Assembly (NCBI GenBank): GCA_031396205.1
Contig: JANNKH010000083.1
Location: forward strand, 1-64,000
DNA length: 64,000 nucleotides
Reading direction: 5' to 3'
From: CAISIP01 sp031396205
GTDB lineage: Bacteria > Pseudomonadota > Gammaproteobacteria > Burkholderiales > Burkholderiaceae_C
Shown: piece after piece, positions 27,589 through 36,310 of the stretch
How positions within the stretch are numbered: position 1 is the stretch's first letter
Layout of the letters: each line of letters starts with the position of its first letter
The notes under the pieces: generated by a model
Database searches by the model: none
Told to the model about the DNA's origin: nothing
The model's input: the letters and a program-made list of their open reading frames with translations, nothing else
Made by a program: the position numbers and the translations under genes

Positions 27589-27940
27589 TTCCTGTGCGCT
27601 GATCCATCAACCGTCCCCGCCTGCGCGTGTCGGTACCTAGCCCTCGGGTTCGCGGCCACCATGACTGCTCCGCCGCCTGCATTGGGCACATCATCGCCGG
27701 CGACAGACGGTTTCGGGTTTGTCTGCGAGGCCATTTTCCGCCTGCCAGTACAGGGCTTGGCCCGTGGCCCTCGCTGGCACGGTGCGGCGCCCGCGTGGAA
27801 TCAACAGGCGATGCAAAGCGCGCCGCCAAATCAGGCACTGAAACCCGTCGCCGCGCCCGCAATCTGCAGCCACGCGTGCCAAAAACCGCAGTAGACTAGG
27901 GCGCGGACCGCATGTGCAACCAATAATACCGGGGGACACC
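27589..27940 (+). other. Gap with no supported gene
   Basis: This 352-base stretch between the J-domain operon and the next hypothetical gene shows only short overlapping open frames without motifs, good starts or ribosome sites. A ribosome site (GGGGGA) for the following gene lies at its right end. No terminator with a T-run is seen. Confidence 0.4.
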
Positions 27941-28417
27941 ATGGCATTTTTCAGCAAGAAGCAGGAGTATGAACCGCAGCCCTGGGTGGCGCCAGAGCCG
28001 GCACCGGCGGCCACGCCTGTAACCGTCAGGTACGGTATCTCGGACGCGATCCAGTTGATGCGGGGGTTACCGACCAACCAGGATAGCGACCTGGTCATCC
28101 GGGTGGTGCGTGCAACGCTCCAATCGCTCAAGGTCCGGCTGGCTGACATCATTGATGACGCCTCGAAGAAGCAGAAAATGGTCCAGGATCGGATCGACCA
28201 GGGGCATGCCCAGATCGCCAAGCTGGAGCAAAAGCTCGAGGAACACCGGCGCGAGATAGCCGCGCAGATGGCCGATCTCAAGGAAACCGGCGAAGTCAAA
28301 GCCCGCCTCGAGAGGGCCGAACAGTTTGCTGACGACAGGCCGGCCAACGCTGTCTCGGTGCCCGAGTCCGATCAGGATTTCCAGAGCGTCCAGACGGTGA
28401 GGATGCAGGTTCCCTGA
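27941..28417 (+). CDS. Hypothetical coiled-coil protein
   Basis: An unrecognised 158-residue cytoplasmic protein. After a proline-rich start (about residues 10-30) comes a globular segment (YGISDAIQLMRGLPTNQDSDLVIRVVRATLQSLKVRLADII) and a long charged coiled coil (about 90-140, with AKLEQKLEEHRREIAAQMADLKE). The ATG at 27941 follows GGGGGA at good spacing, which decides the start against an upstream codon. It converges on the SDR gene. Confidence 0.75.
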   Translation: MAFFSKKQEYEPQPWVAPEPAPAATPVTVRYGISDAIQLMRGLPTNQDSDLVIRVVRATLQSLKVRLADIIDDASKKQKMVQDRIDQGHAQIAKLEQKLEEHRREIAAQMADLKETGEVKARLERAEQFADDRPANAVSVPESDQDFQSVQTVRMQVP

Positions 28418-28561
28418 GCGGCGGCCGTGGCGTGGGCTGAAACGCCGTGCGCCGCTAGCCAAACCACCACAATTGCAGGATCTGGGCCAGCAGGGCCATG
28501 GGTTCAGCGCGCTGGGCAGGCTGCCTGCCGACCTGCAGCGAGCCTTCGGCATCAAACCGGA

Positions 28562-29326
28562 TCACACCGTCACGCCGCCGTCGATGACCATGGTCTGGCC
28601 GGTCATGAATGCGCTGGCAGGCGCGGCCAGAAAAACGGCGGCCCCGGCAATGTCATCGGGTTCGCCGATGCGGCGCAGCGGTGTGGTCTCGGTGCGCCTG
28701 GCCAGCATTGCCGCGTCTTCCCACAGCGCGCGCGCAAAATCGGTCTTGATCAGTCCCGGTGCAATGCAATTCACCCGCACACCGTGTGGCCCGTATTCCA
28801 CAGCGAGGTTGCGGCATAGCTGCATGTCGGCCGCCTTGCTGATGCCATAGGCGCCGATGATCGCGTTGCCGCGCAGTCCTGCGATCGACGACACGATGAT
28901 GATCGACCCCGAACGCCGTTCGATCATCTGCGGCACCGCGAACTGGATCAGCCAGTGGTTGGAGACAATGTTGTTGTCCAGGATCTTGCGGAGCTGCGCG
29001 TCACCAATGCCATGCATCGGGCCGTAGTACGGATTGCTCGCCGCGTTGCAGACCACAATGTCGATGCGCCCGAGTTGCCGCTGCGTATCGGATACCAGGC
29101 GTTCCAGATCGGCCTTGGAAGAAATATTGGCCGGCAGCACGATCGCCCGCCCGTCGCCGTGGCGGGCATTGATGCTGCCAGCGACCTCTTCGCACGCCGC
29201 TGCGCCGCGCGACGAAATGACGACCTTCGCGCCGTGCTCAGCGAGACGCTCGGCGATCGCTCGGCCAATGCCACGCGAGGAGCCCGTGATGACCGCGACT
29301 TGTCCGTCCAGCTTGAAGAGTTCCAC
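28562..29326 (-). CDS. Short-chain dehydrogenase/reductase
   Basis: NAD(P)-dependent oxidoreductase of the classical SDR type, 254 residues. It shows the dinucleotide motif GSSRGIG at 15-21, CNAAS (usual NNAG) at 93-97, and the catalytic Ser146/147, Tyr160 and Lys164 (IVSSIAG; YGISK), then GVRVNCIAPGLIKTDFA. The ending FMTGQTMVIDGG is typical. The sequence type resembles SDRs found with acyl-CoA or alcohol metabolism, but the substrate is not predictable. It lies 41 bases after the oxygenase gene on the same strand, so the two may be co-transcribed. Confidence 0.92.
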   Translation of the reverse strand: MELFKLDGQVAVITGSSRGIGRAIAERLAEHGAKVVISSRGAAACEEVAGSINARHGDGRAIVLPANISSKADLERLVSDTQRQLGRIDIVVCNAASNPYYGPMHGIGDAQLRKILDNNIVSNHWLIQFAVPQMIERRSGSIIIVSSIAGLRGNAIIGAYGISKAADMQLCRNLAVEYGPHGVRVNCIAPGLIKTDFARALWEDAAMLARRTETTPLRRIGEPDDIAGAAVFLAAPASAFMTGQTMVIDGGVTV

Positions 29327-29367
29327 TTCTCGTCCCCGATCCTTGTGTTCCCAGGCCCCTCACGCTC

Positions 29368-30153
29368 TCAGCCCAGCCGGCCGTAGAAAGTCAAGCGTGC
29401 CGATTCCGACAACGATACGTCGGGTTCGGTGTTGTAGGCCAGCACCACCAGCATGCGGGTGCGCATGCCCTTGACCGGGGTGACGCGGTGCATCGCATTG
29501 CGGCCGCGAAACAGCACCAGCGTGCCTGGCTCCATTGCCAGCGACTGGGTCGGCAAGGTCCCGTCGAGAATCCGTGCACAGGCGTCGAAATTCGATTCGC
29601 CACGGGCAGCATCACGCACGTCCTTCACATATTCGAACACGCCGCCGCCAACGGGTTTCTGGATCAACAGCGTAATGGCAAAGGACGAGTTGTCGAAATG
29701 CCAACCCAATTCCTGGCCGCCACTGGCGTAGTGAAGATTGACCGACGACAGAGGATCAGCGTAGGCGTGCAGCTCCGATTCGCCCAGAACGGCGCAGACA
29801 AAGGCTCGAAACGCAGGCGCTGCATACAGCACATGCAATGCCGAGTCGGCCGGAATCTGGTCCGTGGTGATGCAGCCCTTGGACGATGACACCGCGCGAT
29901 TGCGCGGGTGGTCCAGCGCGAACAGGGGGTCCGTCGGCATGAGGAAAACATTGTGCTGGTCGACCGTGTAGTAGGCACGATGCTGGTTCAAAGCACCGTC
30001 CTGCTGCACCGCAGATATCGCCGGCGCGCTCAGGAAATCGGGCAGCACCAATACGCCGTCGCGATCCAGCGTCCGCTTGCAGTCGGCCCGAAATTGAGCG
30101 CTGGTCAGCTTCTGTCGGTCCTGCCGGACAAGCGTTTCCAGCGTCCAGGTCAT
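29368..30153 (-). CDS. 2-oxoglutarate/Fe(II) oxygenase, HalD/BesD-like
   Basis: A 261-residue non-haem iron dioxygenase. The facial triad is clear: His152 and Asp154 in GWHFDNSSF and His222 in NAMHRVTPV, with an Arg shortly after (MRTRMLVVLAYN) to hold 2-oxoglutarate. The blocks ITLLIQKPVGGGVFEYV and PGTLVLFRGRNAMHRVTPVKG resemble the HalD/BesD amino-acid halogenase family. In the halogenases the Asp of the triad is Gly; here it is Asp, so hydroxylation is expected rather than halogenation. The likely substrate is a free amino acid or similar small molecule. The SDR encoded next to it could oxidise the hydroxyl product. Confidence 0.82.
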   Translation of the reverse strand: MTWTLETLVRQDRQKLTSAQFRADCKRTLDRDGVLVLPDFLSAPAISAVQQDGALNQHRAYYTVDQHNVFLMPTDPLFALDHPRNRAVSSSKGCITTDQIPADSALHVLYAAPAFRAFVCAVLGESELHAYADPLSSVNLHYASGGQELGWHFDNSSFAITLLIQKPVGGGVFEYVKDVRDAARGESNFDACARILDGTLPTQSLAMEPGTLVLFRGRNAMHRVTPVKGMRTRMLVVLAYNTEPDVSLSESARLTFYGRLG

Positions 30154-30177
30154 GATCGCGCCACCGACCCGCTTCGG

Positions 30178-30468
30178 TCAGGCGCTGAGCGCGTACACGC
30201 GCGCGCCGACTCGTTCGTTGGCGCTGTGGCCGGCCAGCCCGGCATCCCATTCCGGCCCCATGGCGCCGATGGTCGGCTGGATGCCAGAGATCATCGAATG
30301 AACCTCCTCTGCGCCGGCATCGACCTCGGCCACCCGTTCCCGTGATTCCAAAAACAGCATCGCCACCATCGCTCCGCCGGCGTCGATCACGACCACGAAA
30401 CGCACCGGCTTGCGATGCGGCGCCTGATCCTGACGGCCGTGGGCCACGATGCCATAGGTTTGACTCAT
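30178..30468 (-). CDS. Hypothetical protein
   Basis: A short protein of 96 residues not assigned to a family. It has a mixed alpha/beta look with a hydrophobic core strand (VRFVVVIDAGGAMVAMLFLES). It lies on the minus strand 24 bases before the oxygenase gene and may be in the same transcript. No signal peptide or membrane span is convincing. Confidence 0.55.
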   Translation of the reverse strand: MSQTYGIVAHGRQDQAPHRKPVRFVVVIDAGGAMVAMLFLESRERVAEVDAGAEEVHSMISGIQPTIGAMGPEWDAGLAGHSANERVGARVYALSA

Positions 30469-30570
30469 ACCAGCGATCTTGCCATAGACGCAGTGCCAGT
30501 GGCTGGGTCGGGCACGTAAAGGGGACCGGAATGCGCGACCGACTCAAACCATCTGGTAGCCCCAGCCCTG

Positions 30571-31605
30571 TCAATAGGCCAGCGCCGTCGACTTGCCCCA
30601 GAACACCCGGTACGCGAATACGGTGTATGCCACGATCACCGGCAACACGACGACCACGCCGTAGAAGATCACCATCAGCGCTTGCGGCGCACTGGCCGAT
30701 TGCCAGATCGTGATTTGGTCAATCACCAGCCACGGAAAAAGGCTGTAGGCCAGGCCGTAGAACGACAAAAGCATCACGCCGATGGTGCCGGCGAACGGCA
30801 CGCCAATGCCGTATTCGTTGCCCTTGGCCAGCCGGGTGGGCAGGCGCTTGAGGCTGCGGGCGATGAGCACGAACAACAGCACGGTCATCAGCGGAATCGG
30901 CAGCAGCATGACAACGTTCGGAAAGGCAAACCATTTGTCGAAGATTCGCCCGCTGACCCATGGCGTGATGAGCGAAATCGCGCCAATTCCCAGCGCTGTC
31001 AGCCACAGGCTTCCCCAGGCCCAGGCCACTGCCTTGCGTTGCAAAGCGCCGTCGGTCTTGATGATCAGCCAGCCCGCGCCCAGCAGGCAATAGGCCGCAA
31101 CCAGGCACAGCCCGATCAGCGCATTGAACATTTGGCTCCACAGGTCCGCCTGAAAGCCCGTCACCAGTCCGCCCAGCATGAAGCCCTGCGACCAGCCAGC
31201 CAGCAGCGAGCCGGCATAGAACGCCCGGTCCCACAGGCGCTTGTGGCTGGCTTGCGCCTTGACCCGGAAGTCGAACGCCACACCGCGCAATGTCAACCCG
31301 AACAGCATCAGCGCGACCGGCAGATACAGTTCGCCCAGGATCACGCCGTGCGCCGATGGAAAGGCCACCAGCAGCACACCAACACCGAGCACCAACCAGG
31401 TTTCGTTGGCATCCCAGAACGGGCCGATGCTGGCGATCATGGCGTCTTTCTGTGCCACATCGTCGGCCCGGCGCAACAAGACGCCCACGCCCAGGTCGTA
31501 CCCGTCCAGCACGACATAGACCAGCAAGGACAGCGCCATGACGCCGGCAAACACCAGCGGCAACCACCCTGCCGGCTGGGTCAGATCGGGAATCAGCTCC
31601 ATCAT
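30571..31605 (-). CDS. cydB: Cytochrome bd ubiquinol oxidase subunit II
   Basis: Membrane subunit II of the cytochrome bd-type quinol oxidase, 344 residues with about eight or nine spans. The start region has YVVLDGYDLGVGVLL (conserved DGxDLGxG), followed by GPFWDANETWLVLGVGVLLVAFP with the WDANE haem/quinol-side motif, and it ends RVFWGKSTALAY. The stop of cydA overlaps the start in ATGATG (31600-31605). An upstream-extended frame exists but runs inside cydA. No separate CydX-like small gene is visible downstream. Confidence 0.94.
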   Translation of the reverse strand: MMELIPDLTQPAGWLPLVFAGVMALSLLVYVVLDGYDLGVGVLLRRADDVAQKDAMIASIGPFWDANETWLVLGVGVLLVAFPSAHGVILGELYLPVALMLFGLTLRGVAFDFRVKAQASHKRLWDRAFYAGSLLAGWSQGFMLGGLVTGFQADLWSQMFNALIGLCLVAAYCLLGAGWLIIKTDGALQRKAVAWAWGSLWLTALGIGAISLITPWVSGRIFDKWFAFPNVVMLLPIPLMTVLLFVLIARSLKRLPTRLAKGNEYGIGVPFAGTIGVMLLSFYGLAYSLFPWLVIDQITIWQSASAPQALMVIFYGVVVVLPVIVAYTVFAYRVFWGKSTALAY

Positions 31606-32972
31606 GCGACTGCCTGATGCGCTGGCAAGACGATTCCGACTGGTCCGGTGACCGCAGGCGGCTTGACCGCGCTGGCAGGTTTCCCCGCCAGGTGGAACAC
31701 GACCCGGACGTAGGCGAACAGCAGGCCGGCGTACAGCATCAGATACATCGACAACGTCAGCGCGATATGGGAAGCTGGCACGTCCGAGGCAGCCTGCGCG
31801 GCCGTCAACACACCATATACCAACCACGGCTGGCGGCCGATCTCGGTCACATACCAGCCCGACACCACCGCCACCCAGCCCGAGAAAGTCATCGCCACCA
31901 GCACGCGCGCCAGCCAGTTCGGCAACGCATGCCCCTTGCGCAATTTCCAGGCCCCGAACCAGCTCACGACCAGCATCAGTACACCGGTGCCGACCATGGT
32001 GCGAAACGCCCAGAACACCGGCGCCACCGGCGGATGCTGGTCGCCAAACGCGTCGATGCCCTTTACTTCGCCATTCCAGTCATGGGTCAGGTACAACGAT
32101 GCCAGCTTGGGAATCGCGATCTCGAACCGGTTGGACTGCGTTGCCTGGTCGGGCACCGCGAACAACACCGCCGGGGCGCCCCTTTGGGTCTTCCAGATGC
32201 CCTCCATTGCCGCCAGCTTGGCCGGTTGGTGCTCGAGCGTGTTCAGGCCGTGCAGGTCGCCCACGACGATCTGCACCGGGATCAGAAATGCCGCTGCGAA
32301 CAAGCCAACCTTGAGCGTCGCCCGCACGTCCTGACCACGGTCTTGCCTGAGCCAGCGATAGGCGCTGATACCCGCCAGCAGGAACGACACCGTCAGGCCC
32401 GAAGCGATCAGCATATGCGACAGCCGGTACGGGAACGACGGATTGAGGATAACCTGCATCCAGCTGGTGACATGCGCCTGCCCGTTCACCATCTCGAAGC
32501 CGGCCGGTGTATGCATCCAGGAGTTGAGCGCCAGGATCCAGAATGCCGAGGCCGTGGTGCCCAGTGCGACCAGCAGCGTGGCCAGCGTATGCACCTTTTC
32601 GCTCACCCGGCCGCGCCCGAACAGCATGATGCCCAGCATCGTCGCCTCGAGGAAAAACGCGGTCAGCACCTCGTAGGCGAGCAACGGACCGGCGACATTG
32701 CCTACCGTGTTCATGAATCCCGGCCAGTTGGTCCCAAACTGGAAACTCATCGTGATGCCGCTGACCACGCCCAGGGCAAACGTCAACGCGAAGATCTTGA
32801 CCCAGAACTGGTAGGCGTCCATCCAGTGGGATTGGCCGGTCGCCACAAATCGGGTCTTGAAAAACAGCAGCGCCCAGCCCATCGCGATGCTGATCGTCGG
32901 GAACAAAATATGGAAAGTGATGTTGGCCGCAAACTGAATGCGGGCCAGCACAAAGGGGTCCCAGGTGTCCAT
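31602..32972 (-). CDS. cydA: Cytochrome bd ubiquinol oxidase subunit I
   Basis: Subunit I, which holds haems b558, b595 and d and the quinol-oxidising Q loop; 456 residues. Conserved features include the N-terminal FAANITFHILFPTISI with a haem-ligand His, GITMSFQFGTNWPGFM, and GRQPWLVYGVLTAAQA. It is shorter than the E. coli protein (522) because the Q loop after GDLHGLNTLEHQPAKLAAMEG is brief, as in cyanide-insensitive (CIO) oxidases. It functions as a high-affinity terminal oxidase at low oxygen or under respiratory inhibitors. It is directly preceded by a GbsR-type regulator gene (16-base gap) that probably controls it. Confidence 0.95.
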   Translation of the reverse strand: MDTWDPFVLARIQFAANITFHILFPTISIAMGWALLFFKTRFVATGQSHWMDAYQFWVKIFALTFALGVVSGITMSFQFGTNWPGFMNTVGNVAGPLLAYEVLTAFFLEATMLGIMLFGRGRVSEKVHTLATLLVALGTTASAFWILALNSWMHTPAGFEMVNGQAHVTSWMQVILNPSFPYRLSHMLIASGLTVSFLLAGISAYRWLRQDRGQDVRATLKVGLFAAAFLIPVQIVVGDLHGLNTLEHQPAKLAAMEGIWKTQRGAPAVLFAVPDQATQSNRFEIAIPKLASLYLTHDWNGEVKGIDAFGDQHPPVAPVFWAFRTMVGTGVLMLVVSWFGAWKLRKGHALPNWLARVLVAMTFSGWVAVVSGWYVTEIGRQPWLVYGVLTAAQAASDVPASHIALTLSMYLMLYAGLLFAYVRVVFHLAGKPASAVKPPAVTGPVGIVLPAHQAVA

Positions 32973-32988
32973 GATCCACTCCTTGCGA

Positions 32989-33606
32989 TCAACGCTCGAC
33001 GGCGTCTGTTGGTGCAGCGGGATTGGCGGCCGATGGTCGAGCGCTCGTCCGCGTGGCGGGCGTGAAGGCCTGCTTGACGCGGTCCTTCATCTCCAGCAGT
33101 TTTTGCACCTGGGAGCCCATCTTCATCAGGCTGGCCAGGGTTTCAGAATCCATTTTCTGGACATCGTCGAGCCAATCGGTCATCAGTTCGATGAACGCAT
33201 GCATCTGGCGCATCCGTTCCTGCGCATGGATGTCCTCGGCGACGGCGGGCTGCTCCATCAGGGCGTCGCGCAACATGGACAAGGTGGGATCGATCTCGCG
33301 CTTGCGCCGCTCAGCCGCCAGCGTACGGAAAATCGTCCAGACATCTTCTGGAGCCTGGAAATACTCACGCCGATCATTGGGTTGGTGGATCAGCCGCACC
33401 AGGCCCCAGGACTGCAGCTCCTTCAGACCCATGCTGACATTGGAGCGCGAGAACGCCAGCGCCTCGCCGAGTTCATCGGCATTGAGCGGGCGCGACGCCA
33501 CATACAACATCGCATAAATCTGGCCGACAGTACGGTTGATGCCCCAGCGACTGCCCATTTCTCCGAAATGCAGCACGAATTTTTGTTTCAAGGGGGGAAG
33601 GTTCAT
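32989..33606 (-). CDS. GbsR/MarR-family transcriptional regulator
   Basis: DNA-binding regulator of 205 residues. A winged helix is seen at about 20-95: INRTVGQIYAMLYVASRPLNADELGEALAFSRSNVSMGLKELQSWGLVRLI, typical of GbsR-type MarR relatives. A long helical C-terminal part (about 100-180) likely forms the dimer interface, with a Pro/Ala-rich tail. It is the first gene of the operon with cydA and cydB, so it probably senses redox or respiratory stress and regulates the oxidase. An imperfect palindrome (TTCAG-N6-CTGGAA, around 33627-33643) lies just upstream of the start and may be its operator. Confidence 0.88.
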   Translation of the reverse strand: MNLPPLKQKFVLHFGEMGSRWGINRTVGQIYAMLYVASRPLNADELGEALAFSRSNVSMGLKELQSWGLVRLIHQPNDRREYFQAPEDVWTIFRTLAAERRKREIDPTLSMLRDALMEQPAVAEDIHAQERMRQMHAFIELMTDWLDDVQKMDSETLASLMKMGSQVQKLLEMKDRVKQAFTPATRTSARPSAANPAAPTDAVER

Positions 33607-33848
33607 GTTTCACTTGTTTCTGAGTTTTCAGTATTTTCTGGAAGTTATGGAAATTCGACGTCCGCAGCCGGAAATGTTGATCCGCATCAAGGGGCATTAG
33701 GCATCGATCCCTTGTTTCGCAAACCGCCCAGCGAGCGCTGCGAAAAAAAGCACGGCGTGTGGGAGACGTCCCTACAACGATTGGCGTTAGCCGGTTCAGC
33801 AATGCCTTAGACTCTGCGCCAGCCAGGGACCACCCGCCATAAGACACG

Positions 33849-34271
33849 ATGCAGGTACTTCGATACCACTCCGCCACGGTGCATATCACCAGGCTCAAGG
33901 CCAGCAAATATGGCGTCATGGAGGTGTCGGTCTGGGGACCGTTGCTGCAAGAAGCGTTCAACCATTTCCGTCCGGACGTGCTGGAAGCAACCAAGGACGC
34001 GCCAGCGGTGGTGGTCCGACTGGACACCGCACTGGACGTCATGGTGCAGCCACCGGAGGTGAGCGAGCAGATCTACCGGCTGATCGACCCGCCGCCCCAG
34101 GCGGTGGTGATCCATTCCAAGCAATACGAGTTATGGGCTGTGCATGCGCGCAATCTTGCGCACATCGGGATCAGCCGAGCCGTTTTTACGTCGAGCCAGC
34201 TCGAACTGGCTTACCGCTGGAGTGAGTCGCAGGCGATGTTGACGATGTCGCAACGGCAGACGCCACGCTGA
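33849..34271 (+). CDS. Hypothetical protein
   Basis: An unrecognised protein of 140 residues with an alternating alpha/beta pattern (VHITRLKASKYGVMEVSVWGPL, APAVVVRLDTALDVMV, PPQAVVIHSKQYELWAVHARNLAHIG). The pattern is reminiscent of STAS-like domains, without a clear match. It is divergent from the GbsR operon. Its 3' end overlaps the end of the converging XRE gene by 86 bases, an unusually long tail-to-tail overlap that could allow antisense interference. Confidence 0.6.
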   Translation: MQVLRYHSATVHITRLKASKYGVMEVSVWGPLLQEAFNHFRPDVLEATKDAPAVVVRLDTALDVMVQPPEVSEQIYRLIDPPPQAVVIHSKQYELWAVHARNLAHIGISRAVFTSSQLELAYRWSESQAMLTMSQRQTPR

Positions 34272-34659
34272 CCCGGCTCAGACGCTCCAGCACGGCCTGG
34301 GTCGTCAGGTTACGGACAATTTCCCTGTCGATCGGATCGGTCAGCCAATCGTAGATCTGGGCCAGTTGCAGTGCGGCCGGCGTGATTGGCGGAGCAGACT
34401 CCAGCATGACCGATGTTGCCGTGCTTCGACGCTGGGCGCCGGGCTCACCGGAAATCAACGCTGCGACGTCCATTGCGAGCAGTTCCGCCACCTTGAGCAG
34501 ATTGCCCTTGGAAATGCGTCCGGTGCTAAACCACGCGGACACGGCTCCGGGCGTCACGCCGCAATGCGCGGCCATCGCCTTGGAGCTGACCTTGTTGCGG
34601 GCCATTGCTGACCGGATATGAGTTCCAACGTGCACGGAAAGATTTTGCGCCAGAAACAT
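34186..34659 (-). CDS. XRE-family HTH regulator
   Basis: A 157-residue Cro/CI-type repressor. The N-terminal HTH (about residues 15-62) reads ARNKVSSKAMAAHCGVTPGAVSAWFSTG with a following NLLKVAELLAMDVAALI helix. The C-terminal half has a helical stretch and a Ser/Thr-rich tail, and no peptidase motif of LexA type, so it probably senses by protein interaction or DNA binding alone. A palindrome lies 21-37 bases upstream of its start and suggests autoregulation. Its tail overlaps the converging gene at 33849-34271. Confidence 0.82.
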   Translation of the reverse strand: MFLAQNLSVHVGTHIRSAMARNKVSSKAMAAHCGVTPGAVSAWFSTGRISKGNLLKVAELLAMDVAALISGEPGAQRRSTATSVMLESAPPITPAALQLAQIYDWLTDPIDREIVRNLTTQAVLERLSRVSVASAVATSSTSPATHSSGKPVRAGST

Positions 34660-34676
34660 TGATTAATGCTGGTTTT

Positions 34677-34696
34677 ATTGTTTAGCAATGATAAAC
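34677..34696. promoter_or_regulatory. Palindromic operator upstream of the XRE gene
   Basis: GTTTA-N7-TAAAC (34680-34696) overlaps a second palindrome, ATTG-N5-CAAT (34677-34689). Both sit in an AT-rich patch of an otherwise GC-rich region, about 20 bases upstream of the XRE start, where an autoregulatory site is expected. Confidence 0.5.
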
Positions 34697-34853
34697 TTCC
34701 GTCGCGACACTGCACTGCACAAAGTGAGTCATCGAACCCACTGGCTTGCTGACGTCACTCGATCAACGCTGTCACACATCCAATCGAAAGGTCAAGCCGG
34801 ACCCCCTTCGGAGGTCCCGCCGCTCAAATCTCGCCACTGCAAACCCGCCATGT

Positions 34854-34944
34854 CCTGCGACCCGTCCGCGCGGGGGCGATGTCTCCGAGTCGTACCGCAG
34901 CGTTACTGGAGATTCCCTGCGACCCGTCCGCGCGGGGGCGATGT
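34854..34944. CRISPR. Two-repeat CRISPR-like element
   Basis: A perfect 29-nt direct repeat occurs at 34854-34882 and 34916-34944. It begins CCTGCGACCCG and ends GGGGGCGATGT, and holds an internal stem CCCG/CGGG around TCCGCG. The copies are separated by a 33-nt unique sequence (34883-34915), so the period is 62. Repeat length, spacer length and the central GC-rich stem match the form of type I-E arrays. There are only two repeats and no cas gene in the window. It could be an orphan or decayed mini-array, or a chance regulatory direct repeat in front of the serine hydrolase gene. Confidence 0.5.
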
Positions 34945-34968
34945 GGTTGCCGCGGGGACAATGGGTGA

Positions 34969-36042
34969 ATGGTCAGTCCCCTTGCCCCTAGCCCCGCAGC
35001 GCTGCAAGCAGCCATCGATGCGATCAATGGCTGGGAAAGCACTTGGACACGCGACGCATCGCCTCCCTGGGGAATTCACGACCGGGACCCGCCACCCTTC
35101 AACCGACTTTTTGGCCCCGTCCATGCACGTGGCGGCGTCGCCGGCGTCATCCACCATCGCGGCTCATTGCTGGCGCAATGGGGCGATGTTCACCGTAGTG
35201 ACCTGACGTTCAGCGTCGCCAAGACCTATCTGGCGCTGCTGGCCGGATTGGCCAGCGACGACCGCCTCCTGCCGGACATGCACGAACCGGTGGTACGGCG
35301 TTGCCCCGGTATCGGATTCGAGGGCGAGCGCCATGCGCGCATTTCCTGGCACCACCTGTTGCAACAGACCAGCGAATGGGAAGGCAGTTGTCTGGGAATT
35401 CCCGAGCAGGTCGACCGATACCGCTGGCTCGAATACCAGGGCGGACAGGCTGAGGGCGTGAAAGGCCAGCCGCGGCCCCTGGGTGAGCCCGGTAGCCGTT
35501 TCGAGTACAACGATATACGCATCAACCAGCTTTCGCTCGCCCTGCTGCATGTGTGGAAGCGGCCGCTGCCCGATGTGTTCGCCGAGCGCATCCTGCAGCC
35601 ACTGCAATGCACCGACCCGTTCGCCTGGGAGGGCTATGAACGGGCCTGGGCCACAGTCGAGGGGCAACGCATGGTGTCCGTGCCCGGCGGCAGCCACTGG
35701 GGCGGTGGCGTGTCGATCTCGGCGATGGACCAGTCGCGCATCGGCCTGATGCTGATGCGCGGCGGTGTGGCCAATGGCCGGCAGATCCTGTCGCGCGCCT
35801 GGGTAGACCGGATGCAAGTGCCATGCGCCGTTGCACCCTTCTACGGTTATCTGGTCTGGTTGAACCAGGGCGGCCGACTGTTCCGGGCCGCGCCGCGCAG
35901 TTCCTGGTTTGCAATCGGCGCCGGCTCGTCCCTGACCTGGATCGATCCCGCCATCGATCTGGTGTGTGTGCTGCGCTGGATCGACTCGGCCCGCACCAAC
36001 GATTGCATCGACCGGATCATGGTGGCGCTCTCAGCCGGCTGA
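34969..36042 (+). CDS. Serine hydrolase, beta-lactamase class C-like
   Basis: Penicillin-binding-protein-like hydrolase of 357 residues. The catalytic SxxK is S82-V-A-K85 (TFSVAKTYLALL), and the second motif YxN appears as EYND near residue 179. The third Lys/His-Gly motif is probably replaced by a His/Gly region near the end. No signal peptide is evident, so it is likely cytoplasmic, as are many esterase-like members (EstB type). Activity could be ester or amide hydrolysis; real beta-lactamase function is not supported. The start follows the CRISPR-like repeats by 24 bases. Confidence 0.82.
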   Translation: MVSPLAPSPAALQAAIDAINGWESTWTRDASPPWGIHDRDPPPFNRLFGPVHARGGVAGVIHHRGSLLAQWGDVHRSDLTFSVAKTYLALLAGLASDDRLLPDMHEPVVRRCPGIGFEGERHARISWHHLLQQTSEWEGSCLGIPEQVDRYRWLEYQGGQAEGVKGQPRPLGEPGSRFEYNDIRINQLSLALLHVWKRPLPDVFAERILQPLQCTDPFAWEGYERAWATVEGQRMVSVPGGSHWGGGVSISAMDQSRIGLMLMRGGVANGRQILSRAWVDRMQVPCAVAPFYGYLVWLNQGGRLFRAAPRSSWFAIGAGSSLTWIDPAIDLVCVLRWIDSARTNDCIDRIMVALSAG

Positions 36043-36310
36043 CATCCGGGGCGAGCATGCTTCCAACACGGGCACCCGCAAGCGACCATCGGTGCGCCGC
36101 GTTGCCCTCCCGTTGCAGGCTGGCCGGCTGGCATGGCGCAGGTCTCATGGTTCAAAGGCTTGCGAGCGGCGTTCGCCGAACGATTATGCTATCGGCAGAT
36201 TCCGGGGAGTAGCGTCGCGCGCCAGCAGCAGGCGGGCAGCACCGGTGTGGTGCGACCCGACCGGGCCGTTCAGGTACACAATTGGCGTGCCGGATCCAAG
36301 GAAAAAACCG

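Noticed and set aside
30682..33065. Long plus-strand frames opposite cydB and cydA
   Set aside because: Gln/His/Arg-rich shadows of the two well-conserved oxidase genes.
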